DNA from: Burkholderia dolosa
GTDB taxonomy: Bacteria; Pseudomonadota; Gammaproteobacteria; Burkholderiales; Burkholderiaceae
Direction: 5' to 3'
Assembly (NCBI RefSeq): GCF_902499135.1
Contig: NZ_CABVPR010000030.1
Span: 1-64,000 of the forward strand
DNA: 64,000 nt
Positions within the stretch are counted from its first letter, which is position 1, and each line of letters opens with the position of its first letter. This document shows, in pieces, positions 43,372-51,963 of the stretch. The notes below the pieces were generated by a model. That model did not search any database and had not been told where the DNA came from. It worked only from the letters and a program-made list of their open reading frames with translations. The position numbers and the translations under genes were made by a program.

Positions 43372-44063
43372 CGTCGCGCCTCCTCACTGTTCAGCGCGAC
43401 GCGCGCCGCCGACTCGGGCAAGCGCTCCACCGCGCGCCGCAACGAGATGTCGCAGGCGATCCAGACGGCTGCGAGCACCGCCATCGCGACCATCGCTTGC
43501 CAAAGCGGCGTCCATGCGCGCGCGGCCGCCGCGGCAAAGCGCCGCGCGAACGACCGTGCGGGCTCGGACGCCGATTGCGCGACACGCTGTTCTCCGTGCG
43601 AAGTCGCCGCGCAGCGTGCGTTCGGAACATCACGAACGTCGTCGCCGTCAGGCGATGGCCGAAGGTCGAGCAGCGTCCTGTACACGTCGAGTAACTGCGC
43701 ATCCGAATCCGCGGCGCTCGACCACGCGTCGAATCGCGCGGTTATCCCGCCGGCATCGCTGCGCAGACGATGAAAACGGAACAGCAGCGTCTCGCGCAAC
43801 CATTCGTCTTGCTTGCCCGCCGGCAAATGACGCAGCGTCACGTCGTCCAGCAGTTCGCACTGCGCGATGCCGACATCGCGCACGATGTCGGCGGCGTAAC
43901 CGCCGTCGCGCATCGCCTGATCGAGCCGCTCGACGAGCCCGATGCAGCGCGCGCGCCATACGTGGATTTCCGGTATCGACGCACGCTGTGCGAGCAACGC
44001 GACGTGAAGCACGGTCTCTTGAAGCGACGCGCGCAACGCGGCGCCTGAACGATCCAATGTCAT
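43368..44063 (-). CDS. DotU/TssL-like membrane protein lacking OmpA
   Basis: 231 residues. A cytoplasmic helical domain resembling DotU (ASIPEIHVWRARCIGLVERLDQAM, AQCELLDDVTLRHLPAGKQDEWLRETLLFRFHRL) is followed by an Arg/Ala-rich linker and one C-terminal membrane segment (MVAMAVLAAVWIACDI). It is a second TssL-type protein in the locus, without a peptidoglycan-binding domain. It starts 34 bases after the fimbrial subunit gene and overlaps the OmpA-domain gene, so it forms a unit with both. Confidence 0.78.
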   Translation of the reverse strand: MTLDRSGAALRASLQETVLHVALLAQRASIPEIHVWRARCIGLVERLDQAMRDGGYAADIVRDVGIAQCELLDDVTLRHLPAGKQDEWLRETLLFRFHRLRSDAGGITARFDAWSSAADSDAQLLDVYRTLLDLRPSPDGDDVRDVPNARCAATSHGEQRVAQSASEPARSFARRFAAAAARAWTPLWQAMVAMAVLAAVWIACDISLRRAVERLPESAARVALNSEEARR

Positions 44064-44097
44064 GCGAATGGCGAGGAAAGCGGTCGGTGAAGTGCCG

Positions 44098-44661
44098 TCA
44101 CGGCATTTGAATCACGAAGGTCGCGTACGTGCGAACCCGGCCCGCGCTCGTCGGACCGGTCGCGTAATACTGCGCACCGAACGGAACCGACGTCGTGGCC
44201 GACGCGTCGATGCTCACGGTCTTCATCGTCGCTGCATCGCCGACCTGAATCGGCGAGCCGTCGCCGTTCGTCAACTGCACCTGGACATTCTTGGCGCTGG
44301 CCGGATCGCTCGGACTCTCGATGTCGAGATTGCCGTTCGCGTTCGTCGTCACGCCGCGCTGAAAATAAACACGTACTGCGTCGATGCTGCCGTCGCAACG
44401 CAGCGGAATGGTGAAGGCCGTAGAACCCGCCGTCAGTCCGGGCGACGTCAGCGATGCCGTCGAAATCCGCGGCAACTTGATCGTTTGATTCTCCTGTCCG
44501 GCCACGATCGTGCACGTCACCGAGTTGTAGGAGCCCTGGAACTTGACCGTCACGGTGGGATTGCCTGCCCCCAAAGCAGCGCCCGCCGGCCAAGCGGCTA
44601 TCGCTACCGCCGCGCTCGATGCAACGCATCGGATGCACCGCGATGCGTGCGTTCGTGTCAT
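44098..44661 (-). CDS. fimbrial subunit (second pilin)
   Basis: 187 residues. A signal peptide (about 1-30, ending AAWPAGAALG) precedes a type 1-like pilin domain with the N-terminal donor strand GNPTVTVKFQGSYNSVTCTIV, two Cys residues (about 50 and 97) and the C-terminal beta strand RVRTYATFVIQMP. It is homologous to the pilin at 48309, sharing QYYATG and VQLTN. The start is ambiguous (44661, 44670 or a GTG at 44685). It lies just after the usher gene. Confidence 0.82.
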   Translation of the reverse strand: MTRTHASRCIRCVASSAAVAIAAWPAGAALGAGNPTVTVKFQGSYNSVTCTIVAGQENQTIKLPRISTASLTSPGLTAGSTAFTIPLRCDGSIDAVRVYFQRGVTTNANGNLDIESPSDPASAKNVQVQLTNGDGSPIQVGDAATMKTVSIDASATTSVPFGAQYYATGPTSAGRVRTYATFVIQMP

Positions 44662-44700
44662 TCTGCCCATCAACCTGTGCCTCACTTTGACGCGCGCGCG

Positions 44701-47451
44701 TCATTGCATCGCCGTCGCGTCGCATCGCAAGCGCACGCGCGTCGCCATCTTGATCTTCGTCGCATCCGCCGGTGCGGCTGGTATCGCATAGGGAAGCGTG
44801 CACTGGTCGGCAGGCCCGACACCCCACTTCGCGGTCAGCTCGCCCGAGCCTTCCAGCCCGCGCAGGAATGCCATGCCGCCCTGGCCGACGCCGCCGATCG
44901 ACTTGCCCGTCGCGTCGAACAGCTGCGACCCCATCGGCAACGGCGAACCGTCCCGCCGCTCCATCGTCGCGAACACCGGGCGGCCGCGCACCGTATTCAT
45001 CTTCACGAATACGACCGAGTTGTAGCGCGGCACCACCTCCTCGATCGTGTTACCGAGTTCGACATCGTCCGGCAGGCGGGACGGATCGATCTCGACCGTG
45101 TTGACGCGATACGGCATCAACGAAGGGATCACCGCGTACCCGAACCGGTCGATCGCTGCGCCTTGACCGTTGACGATCTGCCCGCCGGTCGCGCCCTTCG
45201 CTTCGATCAACGCCGCTGCCTGGCCGAGCGGCGGGCTGAGCGTGACGCCGCCGCGATGCACGATCATCGCGCCGTTTGCACCGAACGCCGCCTGGCGCGT
45301 CCGGTTGCTGAGCGACGCGTTCGCGCTGTAGGTGCCGATGGGCGAGCGGTACGTACCGTAGCCGCCGAACGAAGCGAGCGTATCGCCGCCGTGGATACGC
45401 GATGCGGTAATCCCGTAACTGAACGGCGCGATGCTGTCCTGGCTGCCCGACATATCGATCTGCACTGCGCTGTTCCCGCTCGAATCGCGCGAAGCCGACG
45501 TGGTCAGCGAACTGAAGACGCTGCTCCGCGTGTAAGTCTGCTTGCCGAGCGGAATCGTCACGTTGACGCCGACCTGCGTGACGGTTCGATCGTCGCCGCT
45601 ACGGGTCCGCTGCGCATAGACGGAATACGACACGCGACGGAACGTGCTGCTGACGCCGATCTGATACTGAAGGTCGCGGCCCCGTTCGCCGCCCCAGTAG
45701 TCCTGTGAGCTGCCGGTCGCGTAGATCGTGCTGCGTTCGCCCACGCGTTGATTGACGTTCAGTTGCAAACGCGTGCGAGCGCGGTAGCGATACTGGCCGG
45801 CCGAGCCGTTCCAATCGTTGCGCGCACTGACCGCGTCCTGAAAACTGAAAAAGCTGGCCGTCGAATAGCGGTACGCGGCCACGGAAAAATGAGTGCCCGT
45901 CGACGCCAGTGCCTTGCTGTATGTGATGCGGGAACTGAGCCCGCGATACGTGCGCCGACCCGGCACCTGCGTATGCGCGGACGTCACGTCGAACGCGAAC
46001 GCGCCGACGGACGTATTCAACGCGACTCCGAACAGACCTGAACCGTAGCCGGCCGACGCCAATGCACCGGCATAAGCGGTGACGAGATTCGTGATGCCGC
46101 GCTGATAGGTCAGCTGGGCGACCCACGGCTTCGCATCGGACAACGTATCGCGATACTGCCCGACCGTGACGCTGAAACGATGTTGACCCGGCCGCAACAA
46201 TTGCGGAACGGCGGCGAACGGCACGGAGAAGCGCCGCACACGTCCGTCCGATTCGGTGACCGTCACGTCGAGGTCGCCGCCGTAGCCGGTTGCAGGTAGA
46301 TCGTTGAACTCGAACGGCCCCGGCGACACGGTCTCCTCATAGATCGTGTTGCCGCCCTGCCGCACGACTACGCGCGCATTGGTATCGGCGACGCCGCGGA
46401 TCGTCGGCGCATAAGCCTGCATTGAATTCGGCAGCATGCGATCGTCGCTCGACAACTGCACACCACGCACGCCGAACGAATCGAAAAGCTCGCCGCTCGT
46501 GAAACTGTCGCCGAGCACGATCTGGCTGCGCAGCGGCGTGATGTCGCGCTGAACGAACGTTTCGAGACTTCGCCATGACACACCGGGCCCGCGGCTCGCC
46601 CAGTTCAGCGTCGAACGGTGACGAAAGCGCCACGGACCGACGTTCACGCCCGACTGCAGGCCCGTATACAGACTGCTGAAGTTGTGCCCGAAGAAATTGC
46701 TCTCGCTCGTATAGCCGTTGACGCTGTACTGCAGCAGCCCGACGCTGATTCCGTCGTCCCAGCGCGACGGATCGACGTAACCCTGCGCCGTCTTTCTCAT
46801 CTCGATCTGCGGAATCGTCAGATCGAGCGTCAAGTCCGCACTATCGAACGTATAGGTTGCGCCGGGTATCGCGTCGCGCAGCGCCGTGCACGCGGTCGAC
46901 TCGCGCTCGTTCACGGGCTGGACGTCGTCGTCTCGCACCCGCTTCGGCTGATGAATTCGGTTTCCGACCTTGTCGCCGTCGACACCGAACTGCTCCAGCA
47001 TCGCGATCGGGAAGCACGGCGCGGCGACGTCGCTGCCGGGCACGGCGCGAAACAGCACGTCGCGGCGCCCGTGCCGTTTGCCGTTGACGGTCACATCGAC
47101 AGCGTAATTGCCGGGCTCGACCGGATTGCCTCTCGCGAAACGCGATAGATCGACGCCGCTGCCGGCGAATAGTCGAGGGTTGAACGCAACCACCGCGGGT
47201 TCCGTCGCGGTCAACGCCGCCACGTGCATCACCGGCTGCGTCGTTACGCCGGCCGCCACGTGTGCCGCCGACACGCCGTCTGCCTGCTGGCCGGCATCGA
47301 CACCGCTCAGTTCGGTCGCGCCAGCGTCGTCACCGGTGAAGCCCATGCCGAACGCGAGACTGACCGCCAGCGCCACCCGCCGGCGGCGAAAGACGCTCAG
47401 ATCGACATCATGGCTACCGCCAAACGCGATATTTCGTGCTGCTTGAACCAC
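44701..47451 (-). CDS. outer-membrane fimbrial usher
   Basis: 916 residues. A FimD/PapC-type usher: N-terminal periplasmic domain (AVVAFNPRLFAGSGVDLSRFARGN), a 24-strand barrel with plug (QLSSDDRMLPNSMQAYAPTIRG), and C-terminal domains ending with LPYAIPAAPAD. It translocates pilin-chaperone complexes and assembles the fibre. No ATG lies before the signal region in this frame; the GTG at 47451 has GAGG eight bases upstream, and the signal peptide is the hydrophobic ALAVSLAFGMGF stretch after an Arg-rich n-region. It lies 35 bases after the chaperone gene. Confidence 0.92.
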   Translation of the reverse strand: MVQAARNIAFGGSHDVDLSVFRRRRVALAVSLAFGMGFTGDDAGATELSGVDAGQQADGVSAAHVAAGVTTQPVMHVAALTATEPAVVAFNPRLFAGSGVDLSRFARGNPVEPGNYAVDVTVNGKRHGRRDVLFRAVPGSDVAAPCFPIAMLEQFGVDGDKVGNRIHQPKRVRDDDVQPVNERESTACTALRDAIPGATYTFDSADLTLDLTIPQIEMRKTAQGYVDPSRWDDGISVGLLQYSVNGYTSESNFFGHNFSSLYTGLQSGVNVGPWRFRHRSTLNWASRGPGVSWRSLETFVQRDITPLRSQIVLGDSFTSGELFDSFGVRGVQLSSDDRMLPNSMQAYAPTIRGVADTNARVVVRQGGNTIYEETVSPGPFEFNDLPATGYGGDLDVTVTESDGRVRRFSVPFAAVPQLLRPGQHRFSVTVGQYRDTLSDAKPWVAQLTYQRGITNLVTAYAGALASAGYGSGLFGVALNTSVGAFAFDVTSAHTQVPGRRTYRGLSSRITYSKALASTGTHFSVAAYRYSTASFFSFQDAVSARNDWNGSAGQYRYRARTRLQLNVNQRVGERSTIYATGSSQDYWGGERGRDLQYQIGVSSTFRRVSYSVYAQRTRSGDDRTVTQVGVNVTIPLGKQTYTRSSVFSSLTTSASRDSSGNSAVQIDMSGSQDSIAPFSYGITASRIHGGDTLASFGGYGTYRSPIGTYSANASLSNRTRQAAFGANGAMIVHRGGVTLSPPLGQAAALIEAKGATGGQIVNGQGAAIDRFGYAVIPSLMPYRVNTVEIDPSRLPDDVELGNTIEEVVPRYNSVVFVKMNTVRGRPVFATMERRDGSPLPMGSQLFDATGKSIGGVGQGGMAFLRGLEGSGELTAKWGVGPADQCTLPYAIPAAPADATKIKMATRVRLRCDATAMQ

Positions 47452-47486
47452 TCTTCGATCCTCATCGTTTCCGACACAGTCGGCTG

Positions 47487-48218
47487 TTATTCCACGGTCG
47501 CCGACCCGGCCACCTCCGCGCCGTAATCGTTGAGTAGCCGATAAGAAACCGTGCCTCGCGCGAGCGCGGCATGCGCACCCTTCTGCTGCACGAACGACAC
47601 GTGATCGAATGGCGGCACCATCGACGGGTCGAACTGGATTTCCCTGTCGCCGGCCTTCAATGTCACGCGGCTGAACGACACGTAATAAGGAGACGGGTTG
47701 TCGACGCGCAGCACGCTCGCGCCTTTGTCGTCATGGGCGATCGTCCATTTCAGCGGCGCGCCGGATGGGCCGTCCTGAAGCGCGGCCGGTCGGAAGAAAA
47801 GCTTGATGCGCGTGCGAAACGCGAGTTGCAGCAGATTCGTGTCTTCCGCGTTCGTCGGTTGCGGGGGAATTTCCTGAACGTTGAACCAGAACAGCGATTC
47901 GCGATCGGTCGGCAGATTCGTGCCCGTGTACATCACGCGCAACGTCTGTCCTTTTTTCGGCTCGACGCGAAACACCGGCGGCGTCAGTACGAACGGCACG
48001 TTGATCTGATCGGGATTCGCGTTCGCGTCACCGTCGTCGATCCACGATTGCACCAGCACTGGCGCCGCTTCGATGTTGGTCAACCGCACATTGACTTCGC
48101 GACTTTGCTCCGGGTAGACGATTCGGGTGCCCGTGATGACGATCGCCGCTTGGACCGAGACCGCCATCGCGCCCAACGCGAAAGCGGTCGCGACGCTCGT
48201 CCATTTCCATAACCGCAC
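47487..48218 (-). CDS. periplasmic fimbrial chaperone (PapD-like)
   Basis: 243 residues with a signal peptide (about 1-24). Immunoglobulin-like PapD fold: ITGTRIVYPEQSREVNVRLTN, the subunit-binding G1 region VFRVEPKKGQTLRVMYTGTNLPTDRESLFWFNVQEIPP, and the family Pro-Pro motif. It stabilises pilins in the periplasm until the usher accepts them. The GTG start at 48218 is preceded by the near-perfect ribosome binding site AAGGAGGT. It lies 90 bases after the first pilin. Confidence 0.92.
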   Translation of the reverse strand: MRLWKWTSVATAFALGAMAVSVQAAIVITGTRIVYPEQSREVNVRLTNIEAAPVLVQSWIDDGDANANPDQINVPFVLTPPVFRVEPKKGQTLRVMYTGTNLPTDRESLFWFNVQEIPPQPTNAEDTNLLQLAFRTRIKLFFRPAALQDGPSGAPLKWTIAHDDKGASVLRVDNPSPYYVSFSRVTLKAGDREIQFDPSMVPPFDHVSFVQQKGAHAALARGTVSYRLLNDYGAEVAGSATVE

Positions 48219-48308
48219 GCAAACCTCCTTGATCGGTCGTCGCGCGGATTCCGGACGCTCCTTCGTGGAGCGTCCGGAATCCGCCTACGAGCTACTTGAG
48301 ACCCGGGA

Positions 48309-48896
48309 TTAGAGATAAGCGAGCGTGAAGCGAGCGAAGGTATTCACCTTACCCGCCGTAGTCGCGCCGGTTGCGTAGTACTGACCGCCGTAGATCAGCG
48401 TCGCGCCAAGATTGGGGGCTGTGCCCGCCACATCGAAGTAATGACCTGTCGAGCCGGCGCGGATCCCGGTACCGTCGGAGTTCACCAACTGAACGACGAC
48501 GTTCTTCGCCGCAGTCGTACCGGTGAGCAGGTTCTTCAGATAGCCGGTGGCGGGATCCATGTTCGTCATCTCGAAGTGGGCGGCGACCTTTTTCACGTCG
48601 GCCGAGCATTTCGTCACGTTGATTTCGAACGACGTCGATCCTGCCGTGTCGCCGCTCTTCGCCAACGCAACCGTCGAGACCTTCGGCAGCGTCACTTTCT
48701 TGTCTTCATCGCCGGCTGCGATCGAACACGTGCTCGCCGTCAGCTCGCCGTCGAACGTCACCTTGCCTTGCGTCACGGCCGGCTCCGGCTTCGGCTCCGG
48801 TGCGGGAGTTTCTCCGCTCGTCTGTGCAAAGGCCGGCAACGCCACCCACGAGCCAAGCAGCATCGCTGCGGAAACGGCCAATACCTTCTTCTTCAT
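48309..48896 (-). CDS. major fimbrial subunit (pilin)
   Basis: 195 residues. The signal peptide MKKKVLAVSAAMLLGSWVALPAFA precedes a short Pro/Glu-rich N-terminal extension (TPAPEPKPEPA) and a type 1 pilin domain with VTFDGELTASTCSIAAGDEDKKVTLP, a Cys pair and the C-terminal strand VNTFARFTLAYL. It is probably the major shaft subunit because it comes first, followed by chaperone, usher and a second pilin. The ATG at 48896 has GGAG eight bases upstream. The region before it is AT-rich and probably holds the promoter. Confidence 0.88.
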   Translation of the reverse strand: MKKKVLAVSAAMLLGSWVALPAFAQTSGETPAPEPKPEPAVTQGKVTFDGELTASTCSIAAGDEDKKVTLPKVSTVALAKSGDTAGSTSFEINVTKCSADVKKVAAHFEMTNMDPATGYLKNLLTGTTAAKNVVVQLVNSDGTGIRAGSTGHYFDVAGTAPNLGATLIYGGQYYATGATTAGKVNTFARFTLAYL

Positions 48897-49415
48897 TGAA
48901 TGCTCCTGCTCAAATGAAAGTACATCGAACTTTTCGACCAGGTTCACGAGCCGCCATGCCGCCCATCCAGGCCATGTTTATCTCGTTTAATTGAACCTGT
49001 AAAAATACTAACAACCCCATTTCGGCACTGATATAGGACGAGTTCAAACTTTCAGGCAGTTCTAGATTTGAGCCTGCAAAACCGCAAAAAACAGGCAATT
49101 CGTATAAGAAGTGCCGCGTCGTTCGGAGACAAAAAAGACGCGGCATGCAGGACGTCGAATGTCGCTTGCGCAGTTGAAATTCGAAGAGCACGGCGTCGCG
49201 TCGAATGCGAGTCGGCGCGGGCCGATAACGGCGGCTGCTTCGCACCGTGGAAGTCGCGCATCGTCGAAAGCAAAACTCGACCGAACGGCCAGCGCGTCGT
49301 GATGCGCAAGCAGCGAACAACGACACGCCGGTGTCCGTGCTTCTCGACGCACCGCTCGTCGATCGCCGGCTTTCAGCTCATGATGCGGGCCGCCCATACG
49401 ATGCGGCCTCGTGCG
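48897..49415. other. intergenic region upstream of the fimbrial operon
   Basis: 519 bases without a credible gene. The half nearest the pilin (48960-49080) is AT-rich, as expected for a promoter region; no convincing -35/-10 pair could be fixed. Short open frames here are unlike neighbouring proteins. Confidence 0.4.
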
Positions 49416-51317
49416 TCAAAACACATAGCCGATCGTCGGCGCGCGCTTTCGATCGATATCGAAAGACGGCCCGTTCGACGCGACGACCGCCACGCTCGTC
49501 ACGACGTCGCGGTAAGCGCGGGGCTGCGGCATATCGAGCGTGATCGCGCGATGCTGGGCGGCCGCAACCGGAGCCATGATGTTTTCGTGGACCACGCTTC
49601 GGTACGTGCGGTTGTCGCGGTCAGGCCCGACCTTCGTCTCGGCGGTCAGGCGCCAATCGACGTCGCGCCGCGCATCCGCGGTGGCGAGCATTGCGTCGTG
49701 CGCGGTCCGGTACGGCTTCTGCGACGCCGCCGACGCAAGCCCGCCCGCCTTCGGCGCGACGAGCGCCGCGGCAATTTCCGTCGCGCTCGGCATTTCGGAC
49801 AAGGTATTCGCGCGCGACGTCGGATGCGCGTCGTACGGCTGTGTCACGTGCGCGTCGATCGCTACCGCCGAAAGCCGCTCGGAAATACGTCCGTCCGGCT
49901 TCGCGTGTACCGCGCGGACGAGCGGGCTGCGGTCATGAGAGTCGGCGTGAGATACCGCGTGCGTGCGGACCCGCATCGCGACATGTGGCCGTCGCGAAGC
50001 CGGCGCGCGATCCGCCGTCGATGGCGGACGATCGCCGCCGATGCCGGCCACCTGCGCCGCAAGCTCGTCGATACTTACCGGCGCTAATTGCGCGATTGGC
50101 CGTCCGCCGACGAGTTGCCGCGTCGGCTCCGCGACACGGATCGACGGCGACCATTGCCGCGCGAAATCGGTATCGCCGATCGCGGCTTCGGCCGACCATA
50201 CGCGATCGCGAACGACCGCAGCGACGGAATCCGACACGAGCCCCGCCGTCGTCCATGCCGGGACGGGCGAGTTCCGCCTATCGAGTCCGGTTGTCGTCGA
50301 ATGCGGCTCGGCAAACGCGATATGTCCTGCGAACGACGCATGACGAGCGACCTCGCCGTCCGGCATGGACGACACGCTGTCGGGCGACGCGCGAAGCGCG
50401 AGTTCGGAAATGGCAAACGAGAACGGCGACGCGAACGGCGCGACGACATCGGCAGCGCCAGCCGCCGCGCGGGTCGACATTTCGACCGGCAGCACGTGCA
50501 TGCGTGCGTATGCAACCTGATCCGCGTAGAAGGGCGCGCGTATCAAGCCGCCGCTCGACACGTCGCCGCGCTCGCGGCTCGCTGCATGCGCCGCGCCAGG
50601 CTCGTCGTGGGTAGACGCATCGGCGAGCGCGACATGGCGGGCAAGCGCGTCCGCCACCTGATCGGCATAGAACGGAGACGCGTCCGGCCCGGACGACCGC
50701 ATAGCGGCCATGGCCGGCAACGGCGGCACGCCCGGCGCCGCGACGCGGACCAGACGCGCGCCGTCGATTCCCGGCGCGCGCGGAGACGCAGCAGTACCAG
50801 TACCGTCCGTATAGCTCAGTAAAGGACCGCCGCGATACGGGCGGAACGGATCGAAGCGCTCGTCCGGCAGCGGACCGCTCGGCAGCGGCGGACAATCGGC
50901 CAGCGCGCCTGCGGCCGACGAACCGTCGAGCAACCGGTCGTCGAGCAAAAGGGCGACAGAGGAAGGCCGCGGCAGTGAAAGCGACGGCGCACGACGCGCA
51001 GGCCGCACCGCGCGTGGCGGGCGCCCGCTCGTCGCATCGAACGGCGGCCCTACAACCGGCTCGGCCCGTTCTGCAGCATGATGTGCATCGCGTGCGTCGG
51101 CCGCCGGCCGCAACGATGACGCGGGCGCCGGCGAGGCAAGCGGCGCCGACGTCGGCGTGCGAGCCGTTCCGGCTTCTCCGGGCGTGCACGAGCCGAGATA
51201 CGGCGCAGTCGCCATCAACGCGGCAGTCACGAGGCCCGAGCCGCCGGCGCTTAGCTTCGCCCGTTCGTTTGCTGCGGCTGCCCGCCGTCGTTCTGTATCG
51301 CCCGTTCCGTTCGTCAT
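49416..51317 (-). CDS. large hypothetical protein with YADQVA repeats
   Basis: 633 residues from ATG 51317 (a TTG at 51371 would add 18). Not recognised. The N-terminus is Arg/Ala-rich and contains a hydrophobic stretch ending LGSC (about 44) that could be a weak lipobox. The rest is Ala/Pro/Asp-rich with two copies of PFYADQVA (about 220 and 264) and a C-terminal part VGPDRDNRTYRSVVHENI. No transmembrane bundle, enzyme motif or known domain is visible. It could be a genuine surface or secreted protein, or a chance open frame in GC-rich DNA. The lack of a ribosome binding site lowers confidence. Confidence 0.4.
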   Translation of the reverse strand: MTNGTGDTERRRAAAANERAKLSAGGSGLVTAALMATAPYLGSCTPGEAGTARTPTSAPLASPAPASSLRPAADARDAHHAAERAEPVVGPPFDATSGRPPRAVRPARRAPSLSLPRPSSVALLLDDRLLDGSSAAGALADCPPLPSGPLPDERFDPFRPYRGGPLLSYTDGTGTAASPRAPGIDGARLVRVAAPGVPPLPAMAAMRSSGPDASPFYADQVADALARHVALADASTHDEPGAAHAASRERGDVSSGGLIRAPFYADQVAYARMHVLPVEMSTRAAAGAADVVAPFASPFSFAISELALRASPDSVSSMPDGEVARHASFAGHIAFAEPHSTTTGLDRRNSPVPAWTTAGLVSDSVAAVVRDRVWSAEAAIGDTDFARQWSPSIRVAEPTRQLVGGRPIAQLAPVSIDELAAQVAGIGGDRPPSTADRAPASRRPHVAMRVRTHAVSHADSHDRSPLVRAVHAKPDGRISERLSAVAIDAHVTQPYDAHPTSRANTLSEMPSATEIAAALVAPKAGGLASAASQKPYRTAHDAMLATADARRDVDWRLTAETKVGPDRDNRTYRSVVHENIMAPVAAAQHRAITLDMPQPRAYRDVVTSVAVVASNGPSFDIDRKRAPTIGYVF

Positions 51318-51755
51318 CGTCGTATCGGCCGCGCGCTCGCCGGATGTTGCGCGCGCCGCCGGCCCATTCAAGTAGCCGAGAATCTAGCGACGCGTGTCGG
51401 CATCGGCAATCGGACGGGTATTTCGGCGCAATGCCAAAACGCTAATACATGTCCGATTTATCCACGCAGGTCGGTACCAACCCAGTTGAACCGTCGAGCG
51501 AAGCGATCACGCCGACCCGCGCGGCACGGAACCGCGGACGCCCGTCGATGCGTACGGCGACACGACGCAGGACTCCCGGCAAAGCAGAAACAGACATGAC
51601 GGCGAAACCCGCCACGCGGCGGTGCACCCGACGCTAGCGCCCCGCCCAGCGCCGCACGACGCGCACCGCCCGGCATCTCCCCATGCGCGCCGCCGCGCAC
51701 CCGCTCGCACGTATCCACGGGCGCGAGCGCTCCCTGCATCGCGCCGATTTTCCGC
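51318..51755. other. gap between the hypothetical gene and the metX promoter
   Basis: 438 bases in which no gene, RNA or repeat was recognised. The first 100 bases upstream of the hypothetical start are less GC-rich and could carry its promoter. Confidence 0.35.
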
Positions 51756-51761
51756 TATACT
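51756..51761 (+). promoter_or_regulatory. putative -10 element of the metXW promoter
   Basis: TATACT lies 35 bases before the riboswitch, the right place for the leader start. The -35 region is poor, so activator dependence or a weak promoter is possible. Confidence 0.4.
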
Positions 51762-51795
51762 CTGCCGACTGCCGCCCGTGGGCGGCATGTCGGAA

Positions 51796-51900
51796 GCGCG
51801 CCGATTTGCTGACTCGATTGCGGGCGCGCGAACCGGCCAGGGCGTCGATCTGTCGTCGTCCCGGCGGTTCACTACAAATGCGGCTAAAGAGGTCGTCAGC
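51796..51900 (+). ncRNA. SAM-II-type riboswitch in the metX leader, with an inserted helix
   Basis: P1 is GCGCGC at 51796-51801 with GCGCGC at 51824-51829. The loop between contains GATTTGCTGACTCGATTGC, and GCTGAC (51808-51813) is perfectly complementary to GTCAGC (51895-51900), giving the H-type pseudoknot. The conserved 3' segment AAATGCGGCTAAAGAGG (51877-51893) matches the SAM-II core. Between P1 and this segment about 41 bases are inserted, closed by GAACCG (51830-51835) and CGGTTC (51865-51870). It sits ahead of metX, a gene of the methionine/SAM pathway, as expected for SAM sensing. Confidence 0.82.
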
Positions 51901-51939
51901 CGCGCATCTTCGACTCCGCGCATCGCCGACACCATTTAG

Positions 51940-51958
51940 CCGCCCAGTCATAAGGCGG
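51940..51958 (+). promoter_or_regulatory. hairpin over the metX ribosome binding site
   Basis: CCGCC (51940-51944) can pair with GGCGG (51954-51958), which overlaps the ribosome binding sequence AAGGCGG five bases before the metX ATG. It could be the translational expression platform of the riboswitch, though the stem is short. Confidence 0.4.
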
Positions 51959-51963
51959 AACGA

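Noticed and set aside
48910-49326. Minus-strand open frame of 138 residues upstream of the pilin
   Set aside because: It crosses the expected promoter region, has no recognisable domain and includes sequence typical of non-coding AT-rich DNA.
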